Origin: Thalassobius sp047123305
GTDB taxonomy: Bacteria; Pseudomonadota; Alphaproteobacteria; Rhodobacterales; Rhodobacteraceae
Direction: 5' to 3'
Assembly (NCBI RefSeq): GCF_047123305.1
Contig: NZ_CP138918.1
Coordinates: 1,364,001 to 1,428,000 of the forward strand
Length of the DNA: 64,000 nucleotides
Within the stretch, counting starts at the first letter, position 1. The number at the start of each line of letters is the position of its first letter. This document shows positions 41,814 to 50,506 of this stretch, in pieces. Both the position numbers and the translations under genes were made by a program. The notes beneath the pieces are model-generated. The model was given only the letters and a program-made list of their open reading frames with translations, did no database searches and was not told where the DNA came from.

Positions 41814-44000
41814 TTACTGTAGATGTTTCCCCTGTAGATGTTTCGAGTTTTGCACCATGCGCAGGTGTTTTTCCAACTTGTTGCGCAGAGTCTCCAATTC
41901 AACCGGTTTGGCCATATAATCGTCCATCCCATGTGCCAGGCATTTTTCAGCCTCACCCTTCAGCGCATTGGCGGTGATCGCAATGATCGGGATCGGGGGC
42001 ATATCTTCTTGCTGCTCATGCTGACGGATCGCTTTGGTCAGTTCAAAACCGTCCATCTGCGGCATGTGACAATCGGTCAGCACAAGGTCGAAGTCGCCCG
42101 AGCTCCAGGCGGCCAGCCCCGCAAGACCATTTTCAGTAACACTGTGCTCGTAGTCCAGCAGTTCCAATTGTTTGCTGAGAACCATTCGGTTAATTTCGTT
42201 GTCTTCAACAACCAAGAGGTGGGGGGACCAGTCTGGATCAAGTTGGTCTTTGCCGGTGTCTGCCGCCGGATCAATGGGCGCGGGATCATCCTCTGTTTTC
42301 AGCAGCCCGCCAAGCTGCGCCAAGGCGCGGTAAAGCTCGGTGCCCATCATCGGGAAAATCTGGATCAGATAGACGTTGTCATTCTGCATGCCATAGCGGG
42401 CCGAGCGGGAGGCGCTGAAACAGACAATTTTGGCATCCGGCCAACGATTAAGCACCGCCTCCTGCATATGCGCGGACTGCGTTTCATCGGCAGTGGGCAC
42501 CATAAAAATCGGAGGGTTGTCGGGATCCAGCACATCGGTGTCCAGCTCTTCGATATGGCTGATGAACTGCAGCTGGGCGCCGCCGCCCCCCATGATTTCG
42601 CGCATGCCTTTGCGCATCTCCTCATCCATCAGGTCAAAGCACAGGATGGTGAGCCCCGTCAGATCAGGTTGGTTTTTGGGGCCGTCCGCCGGCTCCAGTG
42701 GCAGGTAAACTTTGACAACGGTGCCTTTGCCTTCTGTGCTGTCGACGGTGATCCGGCCGTCCATCAATTCGATAAGGCTGCGGGTGATGGACAGGCCCAG
42801 ACCCGTCCCGCCCACTTGCCGACGTGACGCCAGCTCACCTTCCGCAAAAGGTTGGAACAGGGTGTTCAGCACTTCGGGGCTCATGCCTGTGCCGTTGTCA
42901 CTGATTTCGATGCAAATGTCGGTGCCCTCAGGGCAGTAGGCCGTGCGGAAATAGACGGTTCCGATATGCCCTGTCAGCCGTTCGGAGGAGTATTTCACCG
43001 CATTGCTGAGAAGGTTCAGTAGCACCTGCCGCAAACGGCCCGAGTCCGACCAGATCCATTCCGGCAACGTGGGGTCCACCAGCATCCGCAGCCGCACCCC
43101 CAAGGTGTCCGCCTGTGTCTGTAACGTCTGGGCCGCGCCTTCCAGCAATGGGCGCAGTTCAACCTTGGTTTTCTCAACACTCAGTTTGCCGGCATCGATC
43201 TGGCTGGCGTCCAGAATGTCATCGAGGATGCGCAACAGCGAAAAAGCTGAATTGCGGATCATCCCGATGGACCGTTCGTGCCGTTTGTCCTCATCCATTG
43301 TTTCGAGCACTTCGATCATGCCGATCAGCCCGTTCATCGGGGTGCGGATTTCATGGCTCATGTTGGCCAGAAATTCACCCCGCGAGCGCGCGGCGGCTTC
43401 GGCATCTTCCAGCGCCTGTTCCGTCTCACGGGCACTTTTCTGGGTTAGGAACGCAAAATAGGTCAGTTCCAGCAGCAGCACCGCCAGAACCGTCATCCGC
43501 ACCCCCCAATCGATCGTGGCGGGATCCACCAAAGTCTCGGGCGGGGGGACAGGGAACCAGGCCGGATCGCCCAGCCTGTCAAAGCTGAGGGCAATCAGTG
43601 CAAGCGCAAACTGGTACACTGTCAGCAAAGTCAGTGCGCGACGTTCGGTGTCCCAGGAGAAGAACAAAAACGGGAAACCGATGATGGCAAGGAAGATCAG
43701 TTCAGGATTGATGTCGGTGCCAAAGAAGACCGTTGTGACCAAAAAGGTCAGCGGCATGGTGATCAGCCATAGGTAGCGCGCAAGCCGGGTTCGACCGGTC
43801 AGAAACAACACCAAGGCGATCCACGCAGGTGCTGAGGCAAAGCCGGTGGCAAGTGCTGCAATCAGGTCGCCATAAATCACGAAAAACAACAGCCACAACA
43901 GCCCGCCGAAACTGGTAAATCCGATCGCGAATTTCGCAAGGTTTCGACGACGCATGGCGTCAAGTTTTTGCGATCGTTTCTGTGTTGTCAGGGGCAACAT
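41814..44000 (-). CDS. Membrane hybrid histidine kinase (tandem copy 2)
   Basis: 728 residues, same architecture. Six helices (about 22-188) with FPFLFFSWDTERR near 109-121; His216 in ANMSHEIRTPMNGLIGMIEV; HATPase with SDNGTGMSPEV and GTGLGLSITRSLIELM. The receiver-like domain (GLTILCFDLMDEEMRKGM) has PPIFMVPTADE where Asp is expected. The terminal receiver has VVEDNEINRMVLSKQ and VLTDCHMPQMDG. A tiny ORF (ATG ACG CCC TGA) ends in a TGATG overlap with the start at 44000, and the better ribosome site (AAAGGAAA) belongs to it. Confidence 0.9.
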   Translation of the reverse strand: MLPLTTQKRSQKLDAMRRRNLAKFAIGFTSFGGLLWLLFFVIYGDLIAALATGFASAPAWIALVLFLTGRTRLARYLWLITMPLTFLVTTVFFGTDINPELIFLAIIGFPFLFFSWDTERRALTLLTVYQFALALIALSFDRLGDPAWFPVPPPETLVDPATIDWGVRMTVLAVLLLELTYFAFLTQKSARETEQALEDAEAAARSRGEFLANMSHEIRTPMNGLIGMIEVLETMDEDKRHERSIGMIRNSAFSLLRILDDILDASQIDAGKLSVEKTKVELRPLLEGAAQTLQTQADTLGVRLRMLVDPTLPEWIWSDSGRLRQVLLNLLSNAVKYSSERLTGHIGTVYFRTAYCPEGTDICIEISDNGTGMSPEVLNTLFQPFAEGELASRRQVGGTGLGLSITRSLIELMDGRITVDSTEGKGTVVKVYLPLEPADGPKNQPDLTGLTILCFDLMDEEMRKGMREIMGGGGAQLQFISHIEELDTDVLDPDNPPIFMVPTADETQSAHMQEAVLNRWPDAKIVCFSASRSARYGMQNDNVYLIQIFPMMGTELYRALAQLGGLLKTEDDPAPIDPAADTGKDQLDPDWSPHLLVVEDNEINRMVLSKQLELLDYEHSVTENGLAGLAAWSSGDFDLVLTDCHMPQMDGFELTKAIRQHEQQEDMPPIPIIAITANALKGEAEKCLAHGMDDYMAKPVELETLRNKLEKHLRMVQNSKHLQGKHLQ

Positions 44001-44091
44001 CAGGGCGTCATTGTTTCCTTTGGCGACGGGGTCTTACCCCTGACTGTGAGGTGCGGCGGCGGCAGAGTCAAATGGGACCGGGGAATTCTTC

Positions 44092-46266
44092 TCAATCCCG
44101 CTGGCTAAGAGGCGGCTGTTGCAGGCTGTCCTCCAGCTTGGCACGCAGCTGCGCCATCTCAATAGGTTTGGCCATATAGTCGCTCATTCCGGCATCTCTG
44201 CACCGCTGTGCTTCTTCGGGCTGTGCATTGGCGGTAATGGCGATGATAGGTGTTTCCGCTGCATCAAGCGACGCTTCCACTTCGCGGATACGCCGTGCCA
44301 TTTCAAACCCGTCCATCACCGGCATGTGGCAATCCGACAGAATCAGGTCGTAGAGACCGGACTGCCATTCACGAATCCCTTCCAGCCCGTTGCTGACGAT
44401 ATGATGGTCAAGTTCCAACAGGTCTAGCTGGGTCGCCAGCACGGTTTGGTTGATCGCGTTGTCTTCGACCACCAATACGCGGTAGCCCGCAGGTGACCAA
44501 TCGTCTGACGGACGCAGTTCAAAAGCACGTGCAGGGGCTGGGGTCGACGGCTCCAGCAATTCAAAATCGGACCGTCCGGCCAGATAGGACAGGCCGCGAT
44601 ACAGCTCGCTGGCCAGGGTCGGATGGGTCTGGATCTGATAGCGATTGGCCGCGATGAAACCGAAATCCGCGTTGCGTTTGGCGGACAGCTGCAAGAAGCG
44701 CGCTTCGGGGTAGCGGTGCAGCAGGTCAACTTCCAGTCCCGGAAACTGCGCTGCGGCTTCGGGGGAAAGGATGAAAATGGGGCGTTCCGCGGGCCTAGGG
44801 GGGGAGTCGATGAAGCTGATCGGATCCTCAACAAACTCCAGCATAGCCCCCGCTTCGGCAAGACGCGCGTGATACAGCTGGCGTTCGTATTGGGTTTGCG
44901 GGGCGACATGAAAGATGGTGAAACCCTGCAGCGTCGGGCGGGTCTTTTCCCCAATCGCGCCTTCCAGCGGAAGGATCACGGTCATCTTGCTGCCTTCACC
45001 CTCCACACTGCGCACCACGATTTTGCCGTGCATCAGCTCAACCAACTCACGGGTGATCGCCAGCCCCAGTCCGGTGCCACCAACCTGTTGACGGGAATAT
45101 TCCTCGCCTGAGGCAAACGGTTGAAACAGCTCTGATTGCACTTTCTCACTCATCCCGATGCCATTGTCGGAAATGGTGAACACAACGGTTTCCTTGGAGC
45201 CGGGTTCAACATGAAAGCGTACCTGGCCGCTTTGCCCGGTCAGTCGGGATGAAGAGTATTTGATGGCGTTGCTGAGGATGTTCAGCAGCACCTGACGCAG
45301 ACGACCCGCATCCGCCTCGACCCATTCCGGCAGGCTGGGATGGATCAGCAGATGCAGCCGGACATCCAATTCATCCGCCAGCGGCTGAACGGTCAGCGCG
45401 CAGCCCTCGATCAGGGGCTGCAGTTCCACCGGATCCAGTTCGATGCTGAGTTTTCCAGCCTCGATTTTGCTGGCATCCAGAATGTCGTCGATGATGCGCA
45501 GCAGCGCAAAAGCCGAGTTGCGCATGGTGGTCACCGCACGCGACTGGTTCACCGACAGGTTCATGGTCTGCAGGATTTCGATCATCCCCACGATGCCATT
45601 CATCGGGGTGCGAATTTCATGGCTCATATTGGCCAGAAAGTCGCCCTTGGCCTGCGTCGCCGTATTGGCCGCAAACATGGCCTTGTGCACTTCACGTCGC
45701 GCGCGGTTTGAACGGCGGGAAAAATGCCAAATCTGCGCCATCAGCATCAACCCTATGGTCAGCCGTCCCATCAGGATGTTCCAGGCCGGATCCGCAATGG
45801 GATCTGGCGGCAGTTCGAAGAACAGACCGCGCAGGGGCAACACGTCATGGGCAAAAGCGATCACGGACAGGAACAGGGCAAAAGCAGATAGCGCAATCGT
45901 GGTGCGGAATTCATTGTTCCAGGAAAAAAACAGGAACGGCAGTCCGATATAGATCAACATAATCAGTTCAGTACTGACTTTTTCCCCCAGCATGTGAACG
46001 GCCAGCAAAAACTCCAACCCGGTGATCAGCACCCAGAACATCCGGGCGGCGTAGTGTCGGCCGATCCGCAGCAGAAACAGCGCCATTAGGGCAGGGATCA
46101 CATAAGAGGCCGTGAAGGTCAGCCGCAGCATATCGCCGCCCATAATGTGTATCACTGACCAGACTCCCAGCACAGCCAGCAGCAAACCAATGAAAAACCG
46201 AAACGCGCTCAGGCGTTGCTCCAGATCATCATAGGTGGAACTGTCAAACTGCGTTTCAGGGGACAC
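44092..46266 (-). CDS. Membrane hybrid histidine kinase (tandem copy 3)
   Basis: 724 residues with a GTG start at 46266. Six helices (about 22-182) with LPFLFFSWNNEFR near 109-121; His216 in ANMSHEIRTPMNGIVGMIEI; HATPase with SDNGIGMSEKV and GTGLGLAITRELVELMHG. The receiver-like domain begins GFTIFHVAPQTQYERQL and reads RPIFILSPEAA at the position of the Asp. The terminal receiver has VVEDNAINQTVLATQ and ILSDCHMPVMDG. It is the first gene of the tandem set in transcription order. Confidence 0.9.
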   Translation of the reverse strand: MSPETQFDSSTYDDLEQRLSAFRFFIGLLLAVLGVWSVIHIMGGDMLRLTFTASYVIPALMALFLLRIGRHYAARMFWVLITGLEFLLAVHMLGEKVSTELIMLIYIGLPFLFFSWNNEFRTTIALSAFALFLSVIAFAHDVLPLRGLFFELPPDPIADPAWNILMGRLTIGLMLMAQIWHFSRRSNRARREVHKAMFAANTATQAKGDFLANMSHEIRTPMNGIVGMIEILQTMNLSVNQSRAVTTMRNSAFALLRIIDDILDASKIEAGKLSIELDPVELQPLIEGCALTVQPLADELDVRLHLLIHPSLPEWVEADAGRLRQVLLNILSNAIKYSSSRLTGQSGQVRFHVEPGSKETVVFTISDNGIGMSEKVQSELFQPFASGEEYSRQQVGGTGLGLAITRELVELMHGKIVVRSVEGEGSKMTVILPLEGAIGEKTRPTLQGFTIFHVAPQTQYERQLYHARLAEAGAMLEFVEDPISFIDSPPRPAERPIFILSPEAAAQFPGLEVDLLHRYPEARFLQLSAKRNADFGFIAANRYQIQTHPTLASELYRGLSYLAGRSDFELLEPSTPAPARAFELRPSDDWSPAGYRVLVVEDNAINQTVLATQLDLLELDHHIVSNGLEGIREWQSGLYDLILSDCHMPVMDGFEMARRIREVEASLDAAETPIIAITANAQPEEAQRCRDAGMSDYMAKPIEMAQLRAKLEDSLQQPPLSQRD

Positions 46267-46556
46267 GATATTTTCCGGATCAAAGAGTGAGTCGCTTCAG
46301 GCTATCAGCAAGCCCCGTCAGGATCGAAGAATTTCTGAGCTTGCGTAAAGGGCGCGGCTGTAAGCATCTATAAAACATGGAAAAAGCAACCGATGTCCAT
46401 GGTCAATTCACAGCATCCGACGTCCCGAACAGCCTGCCGAAATCCGATTTGAATGGCTTGACATCCCGCATGGAATCTCCGATAGAGCCTGCACTTTACG
46501 AAGTGCCGGTGGGCCGACCTCCCGAAGTTGGTCCCAGACAGCCGGAACTTTGGTGT

Positions 46557-46633
46557 CGGAGTGTAGCTCAGCCTGGTAGAGCACTGTCTTCGGGAGGCAG
46601 GGGCCGGAGGTTCGAATCCTCTCACTCCGACCA
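46557..46633 (+). tRNA. tRNA-Pro (anticodon CGG)
   Basis: 77 bases with CCA encoded. Acceptor stem CGGAGTG with CACTCCG; D arm GCTC with GAGC; anticodon stem CTGTC with GGCAG and loop TTCGGGA, giving anticodon CGG for codon CCG; T arm GGAGG, TTCGAAT, CCTCT. All four stems close, with G-T pairs only in the anticodon and T stems. A terminator follows directly. Confidence 0.95.
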
Positions 46634-46640
46634 CTTACAC

Positions 46641-46670
46641 AAGGCGCCTTCGGGCGCCTTTGTTGTTTTT
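46641..46670 (+). terminator. Terminator after tRNA-Pro
   Basis: AAGGCGCC, TTCG, GGCGCCTT and then TGTTGTTTTT, an ideal Rho-independent terminator seven bases after the tRNA CCA. Confidence 0.92.
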
Positions 46671-46821
46671 CGGATTTACTGCGCTCTGTTGGGCAGTGAT
46701 CGCCCGGTGGTTAACCGATATGCCAAATAGAGTGCATTAGCCTTTCGAGAGAATTGCCAGAGCCGCAGTGATATGCCAAACAGGCAACCTGTCTGCCAGA
46801 CATGACGCCGGAGAGTCTATT

Positions 46822-47214
46822 TTGACTGTGGAAATTGTTCATCATTCTGACGCCCGTTTGGTGATCACCCGTTATTCCGGGTGCCACACGGCTGCAGATT
46901 CCGAACATGTTGTTAAAGCGCTGGAAACTCGGGCCGAGCTTTCAGCGGGGTTCCGGTTCTTGATCGATCTGTCTGCGGTGACCTCGGTTGAAATCAGCCG
47001 CAGCAAACGTCCGGCGCGGGTGGACCGCATGTTGTCGGCGGTGCAGCAGGGGGCGGACAAACTGATCCTGATTGCCTACTACGCCCCGCTTGGTCCCGGC
47101 GCGAGCTTGGCCAGTTCTTACCAACCGCAATGGAACACGCAACGGGGGGTGATTTCGATGGCCAGCCGTGAACTGCAGGACTGTGCCACCTTTCTGGACG
47201 TGCCGCTGCCGTGA
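46822..47214 (+). CDS. Hypothetical protein, STAS/SpoIIAA-like
   Basis: 130 residues if started from the TTG at 46822, which has GGAG about eight bases upstream; no in-frame ATG lies close. The sequence VEIVHHSDARLVITRYSGCH, then FRFLIDLSAVTSVEISRSKR and KLILIAYYAPLGPG, alternates strands and helices as in SpoIIAA or STAS-like single-domain proteins. This is a weak resemblance. No membrane segment. It stands alone between the tRNA and the matB gene, which converges on it. Confidence 0.6.
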   Translation: MTVEIVHHSDARLVITRYSGCHTAADSEHVVKALETRAELSAGFRFLIDLSAVTSVEISRSKRPARVDRMLSAVQQGADKLILIAYYAPLGPGASLASSYQPQWNTQRGVISMASRELQDCATFLDVPLP

Positions 47215-47247
47215 TCGAGGGGCCGCAGCCAGCCCTTGCGCCCCTTG

Positions 47248-48762
47248 TCAGTCGCGATACTGCTCCCGCAGCTGCATTTTCTGAACCTTGCCCATAGTGT
47301 TGCGCGGCAGTTCCGCGCAGAACTGATAGTGGCGCGGATGTTTGAACCGGGCCAGCGCGATGGTGATCGCACTGCGCAGGGTCTCCTCCTGCAGTTCAGT
47401 ACCCGGTTCGGCCACCACGGCGGCGATCACCTTTTCGCCAAAGTCCGGATCCGCCACTCCAAAGACCGCGCTTTCCGACACGCCCTCCACGTCGTTCAGC
47501 ACATCCTCGATTTCCTTGGGGTAGATATTGTAGCCGCCTGAGATAATCAGGTCCTTTTCGCGGCCCACGATGCTCAGATAACCTTTCTCATCTATCCGAC
47601 CCAGATCCCCGGTAAGGAAGAAGCCGTCGTCCCGCAGCTCCTCTGCGGTTTTTTCGGGCATGTTCCAGTAGCCTTTGAACACATTGGGACCACGGACTTC
47701 GATCATGCCGATGTCGCCCTGCGGCAGTTCGGTAACGGCGCCCGAGTCAGCATCGCTGCCTGTGATCCGCACCTCAACGCCTGGCAAGGGGCGTCCGACG
47801 GTGCCGGCCACCCGGGCGCCTTCGTAGGGATTGGAGGTATTCATATTGGTTTCCGTCATCCCGTAGCGTTCCAGAATGCGGTGGCCGGTGCGGGTGGCAA
47901 AGGCATCGTGTGTTTCCGCCAGCAAGGGGGCAGAGCCAGAAACAAAGAGACGCATCTTGCGACAGAGTGCGCGATCCAGACCCGGGTCGGATAGCAGTCG
48001 GGTGTAGAAGGTTGGCACCCCCATCAGCAATGTGGACTGCGGTATCTCGGCCAACACCTGCTCCAGATCAAACCGCTCCATCAGCCGCACCTGCGCCCCG
48101 GCCAGAAGCGATGTGTTCATCGCAACAAACAGCCCGTGGGTGTGGAAAATGGGCAGCGCGTGGATCAACCGGTCCCGTTCAGTGATCTGCCACAGATCAG
48201 TCAGCGCTTCGGCATTGCTGAGCATATTGCCATGGGTCAGCATCGCCCCTTTGCTGCGCCCTGTCGTGCCCGAGGTATAAAGCAGCGCCGCCAGATCATC
48301 GGGGCCACGTGGCACGGTCTCAAAGCTTTTGGGCTGGTCCTTGGCCGCGGTGTTCAGGGTGCCACTGCCATCGGCGGCGATGGTCAGCACCTTGGCATCG
48401 CAGGTTTCGGCGAGGGGCTGCAACGCCTGCACGTCTTTGGGATCGCACACCAGCAGCCGCGGGGCGGCGTCGCTGACAAAATACTCCAGCTCCGCCGTTG
48501 TGTAGGCGGTGTTCAACGGCAGATAAACGGCGCCACATTGCAGGCAGGCTCCATAAAGCGCCAGCACTTCCCAGCGTTTTGGCACCTGCGCCACCACCCG
48601 GTCACCCGGCGCAACACCTGCAGCAGCCAGGGCATGGGCGATCTGTGCCACTTTGGCCGTGAAACGGGCAAAGGTAATCTGCCGCTTGTCGTCGGTTTCC
48701 AGAAAAGGCGCGTGGTTGTCGGCATGGGCGCCAATCAGCGCGTCATAAAGTGTGTTGGTCAT
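47248..48762 (-). CDS. matB: Malonyl-CoA synthetase (acyl-CoA ligase)
   Basis: 504 residues of the adenylate-forming superfamily; ligates malonate to CoA with ATP. LLYTSGTTGRSKGAMLTHGN near 157-176 is the P-loop (A3); LERYGMTETNMNT near 292-304 is A5; FFLTGDLGRID near 387-397 is A7; IISGGYNIYPKEIEDVL near 413-429 and LPRNTMGKVQK near 487-497, with the catalytic Lys, are A8 and A10. The assignment as MatB rather than another ligase is supported by the malonyl-CoA decarboxylase 18 bases upstream in the operon. Confidence 0.9.
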   Translation of the reverse strand: MTNTLYDALIGAHADNHAPFLETDDKRQITFARFTAKVAQIAHALAAAGVAPGDRVVAQVPKRWEVLALYGACLQCGAVYLPLNTAYTTAELEYFVSDAAPRLLVCDPKDVQALQPLAETCDAKVLTIAADGSGTLNTAAKDQPKSFETVPRGPDDLAALLYTSGTTGRSKGAMLTHGNMLSNAEALTDLWQITERDRLIHALPIFHTHGLFVAMNTSLLAGAQVRLMERFDLEQVLAEIPQSTLLMGVPTFYTRLLSDPGLDRALCRKMRLFVSGSAPLLAETHDAFATRTGHRILERYGMTETNMNTSNPYEGARVAGTVGRPLPGVEVRITGSDADSGAVTELPQGDIGMIEVRGPNVFKGYWNMPEKTAEELRDDGFFLTGDLGRIDEKGYLSIVGREKDLIISGGYNIYPKEIEDVLNDVEGVSESAVFGVADPDFGEKVIAAVVAEPGTELQEETLRSAITIALARFKHPRHYQFCAELPRNTMGKVQKMQLREQYRD

Positions 48763-48780
48763 CGGGATCTCGATCTCGGG

Positions 48781-50031
48781 TCAGGGGGCTGAATTTCGGG
48801 TGATCGCGGCAAGCGCACTGCGGGCCTTGGCCTTGATCGGTTTGGACGCGGCGATGCTGTGCTGTAGGGCAAAGTCTTCGTGGTTCTTTTCGGTCTGGAT
48901 GAGGTCGTAGTGATAGTTCACCATCACACCGTAGGACTGGGCGTCGCCTTTTTCGCTGGCATCCGCATCTGCATGAACCTCCAGTACGGCGGCGCCATTG
49001 CCCAGGTGGAAACGGGCCACCGGATCAGTGGGCAGGCCGTCACTGCGTTTTGCCTCCAGCAGGTAATGTGCGGCCAGTTCGTCGAAGGGCAGAGTGGGGA
49101 GGTCTTGGGCTTCGGTCCATTTCCGCAGACCGGGAATAGGTGACAAAGTGACAAAATTTGTCAATTGCGGCAGGGCCTGCGCCAGTTCAGAGGCCACCTG
49201 TTTGATCAACAGATTGCCGAAACTGATGCCCGCCAGACCTCTCTGGCAATTGGAAATGGAGTAGAACACCGCCGTGCGGGCCTCTTCGATCTGCAACGGC
49301 GCGCGGTCTTCGGCCAGCACCTTTTGGATCGAGCCCGGCACCTCTTGGGTCAGGGCAACTTCGACAAAGATCAGCGGCTCATCGGGCATCGCCGGGTGAA
49401 AGAAGGCAAAGCACCGCCGGTCTGGTGGATGCAGCCGGCGGCGCAGATCGTCCCAATCCTGAATTTCATGCACAGCCTCATAAGCGACGATTTTTTCCAG
49501 AATGCTGGCAGGGGTGTCCCAACTGATCTGCCGCAGCACCAGAAATCCCCGATTAAACCAGCTGCGCAGCAGATGGGTCAGGTCCATATCCGTGCGCTTC
49601 AATTCGGGGTGTGCTTTGACCAAGCGCAGCAGATCCACCCGCATGCGGACCAGCGCGGCAGTTGCCCCCTCAGCCTGATTGAGGCGGCGGAACAGTTCCT
49701 GCCGACGTGGCTCTGCCGCTTTGGAAAGTGCCGCGAAATGGGCCGGAGTCGGTTCGTCCTGATAACGCGCTGCCAATTCGGCAACCGCAGTGGCGTCCAG
49801 ATCCAGCGCGTCGTTGAGGTGGTGAAAAAAGGCCAGCTTCTCTTCAGCCTTCAAACTTTCATAGCGGCGCAGGATGGCGCTGGCGATCTGCCGCCCCGAA
49901 ACCTGGCCGCCCGTCGAAAGCAAAGCGTCGCAGAGCGCCTCAATCGGCTGCGCTTCCAGCTTGTCGCCACCGATCCAACGGCGGTCAAACAGGCCCGAAA
50001 GGAAATCGGATACGGCAGTTGCGCGGGCCAT
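48781..50031 (-). CDS. Malonyl-CoA decarboxylase
   Basis: 416 residues; converts malonyl-CoA to acetyl-CoA and CO2. The N-terminal helical domain is followed by the GNAT-related catalytic domain, with FYSISNCQRGLAGISFGNLL near 253-272, whose Ser is in the region of the catalytic Ser of the family, and ARFHLGNGAAVLEVHADADA near 339-358, whose His is the expected catalytic one. The ending AQSYGVMVNYHYDL is also typical. With MatB it forms a malonate-to-acetyl-CoA route. It often carries the name matA. Confidence 0.92.
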   Translation of the reverse strand: MARATAVSDFLSGLFDRRWIGGDKLEAQPIEALCDALLSTGGQVSGRQIASAILRRYESLKAEEKLAFFHHLNDALDLDATAVAELAARYQDEPTPAHFAALSKAAEPRRQELFRRLNQAEGATAALVRMRVDLLRLVKAHPELKRTDMDLTHLLRSWFNRGFLVLRQISWDTPASILEKIVAYEAVHEIQDWDDLRRRLHPPDRRCFAFFHPAMPDEPLIFVEVALTQEVPGSIQKVLAEDRAPLQIEEARTAVFYSISNCQRGLAGISFGNLLIKQVASELAQALPQLTNFVTLSPIPGLRKWTEAQDLPTLPFDELAAHYLLEAKRSDGLPTDPVARFHLGNGAAVLEVHADADASEKGDAQSYGVMVNYHYDLIQTEKNHEDFALQHSIAASKPIKAKARSALAAITRNSAP

Positions 50032-50034
50032 CGC

Positions 50035-50421
50035 TCAGCCCAGCTTTACAGTGTTCGTCGACAGGCCAACAGACAGCTGCAGGCTGCCCTCATTGATCAG
50101 CCACCGGCGCAGGCGAAAATGGCGCGCCCCTGTCTTATGCATCGGATCCCCCTCAGCCAGAGCACGTGCCTGCGTCAGCGAATCGGCGCGGTAGATGATC
50201 AATCCAGTGCCCTGCATTAGCTCACCGGTGTCGTCCGACAGGGGCCCGGCAAAGGCAAGGTTGCCGGCGATTTCCAACGCTTTCTGATAGGCCAGATGGT
50301 CCGGCAGAACCTCAGGCACGGGCGGGCCGTCCTCAGAAGGTGTTGATTCCACAGCATATAGTTCAAGGGCCAATGCACCACGTTCCTGCGCGTGGCTCTT
50401 ATACTCTTTCCAAGTCGGCAT
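50035..50421 (-). CDS. YciI-like protein
   Basis: 128 residues from MPTWKEYKSHAQERG, with GGAG six bases upstream; the ATG at 50466 is not supported. The ferredoxin-like YciI layout is visible: a strand with ALALELYAVE, a helix with VLPDHLAYQKALEIAGNL, then GPLSDDTGELMQGTGLIIYR and ADSLTQARALAEGDPMHKTG, the last being the YciI signature with a conserved Asp and Pro. Such proteins are thought to act as small hydrolases or lactone-type enzymes next to catabolic genes. It ends three bases from the start of the decarboxylase gene and heads the minus-strand operon. Confidence 0.78.
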   Translation of the reverse strand: MPTWKEYKSHAQERGALALELYAVESTPSEDGPPVPEVLPDHLAYQKALEIAGNLAFAGPLSDDTGELMQGTGLIIYRADSLTQARALAEGDPMHKTGARHFRLRRWLINEGSLQLSVGLSTNTVKLG

Positions 50422-50438
50422 TTTCGGCTCCAGATTAA

Positions 50439-50452
50439 AAATATCGATATTT
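50439..50452. promoter_or_regulatory. Perfect palindrome in the divergent promoter of the malonate cluster
   Basis: AAATATCGATATTT is a 14-base perfect palindrome between the two divergent operons (starts at 50421 and 50507). Its half-site AATATCG also occurs in front of the GntR gene at 57181-57187. It is the best operator candidate in the region. Confidence 0.5.
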
Positions 50453-50506
50453 ATTGACAGTATCATAAATAATCGTCAAATGTGAAGGAAAGTTAGGGAG
50501 AGGAAA

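Noticed and set aside
43985..44030. Three-codon ORF overlapping the start of the second tandem kinase
   Set aside because: Too short to separate from chance; mentioned only in the gene entry.
50454..50478. TTGAC and GTCAA inverted repeat upstream of the FAH gene
   Set aside because: Arms of five bases and 16 bases apart; TTGACA is more simply a -35 element.
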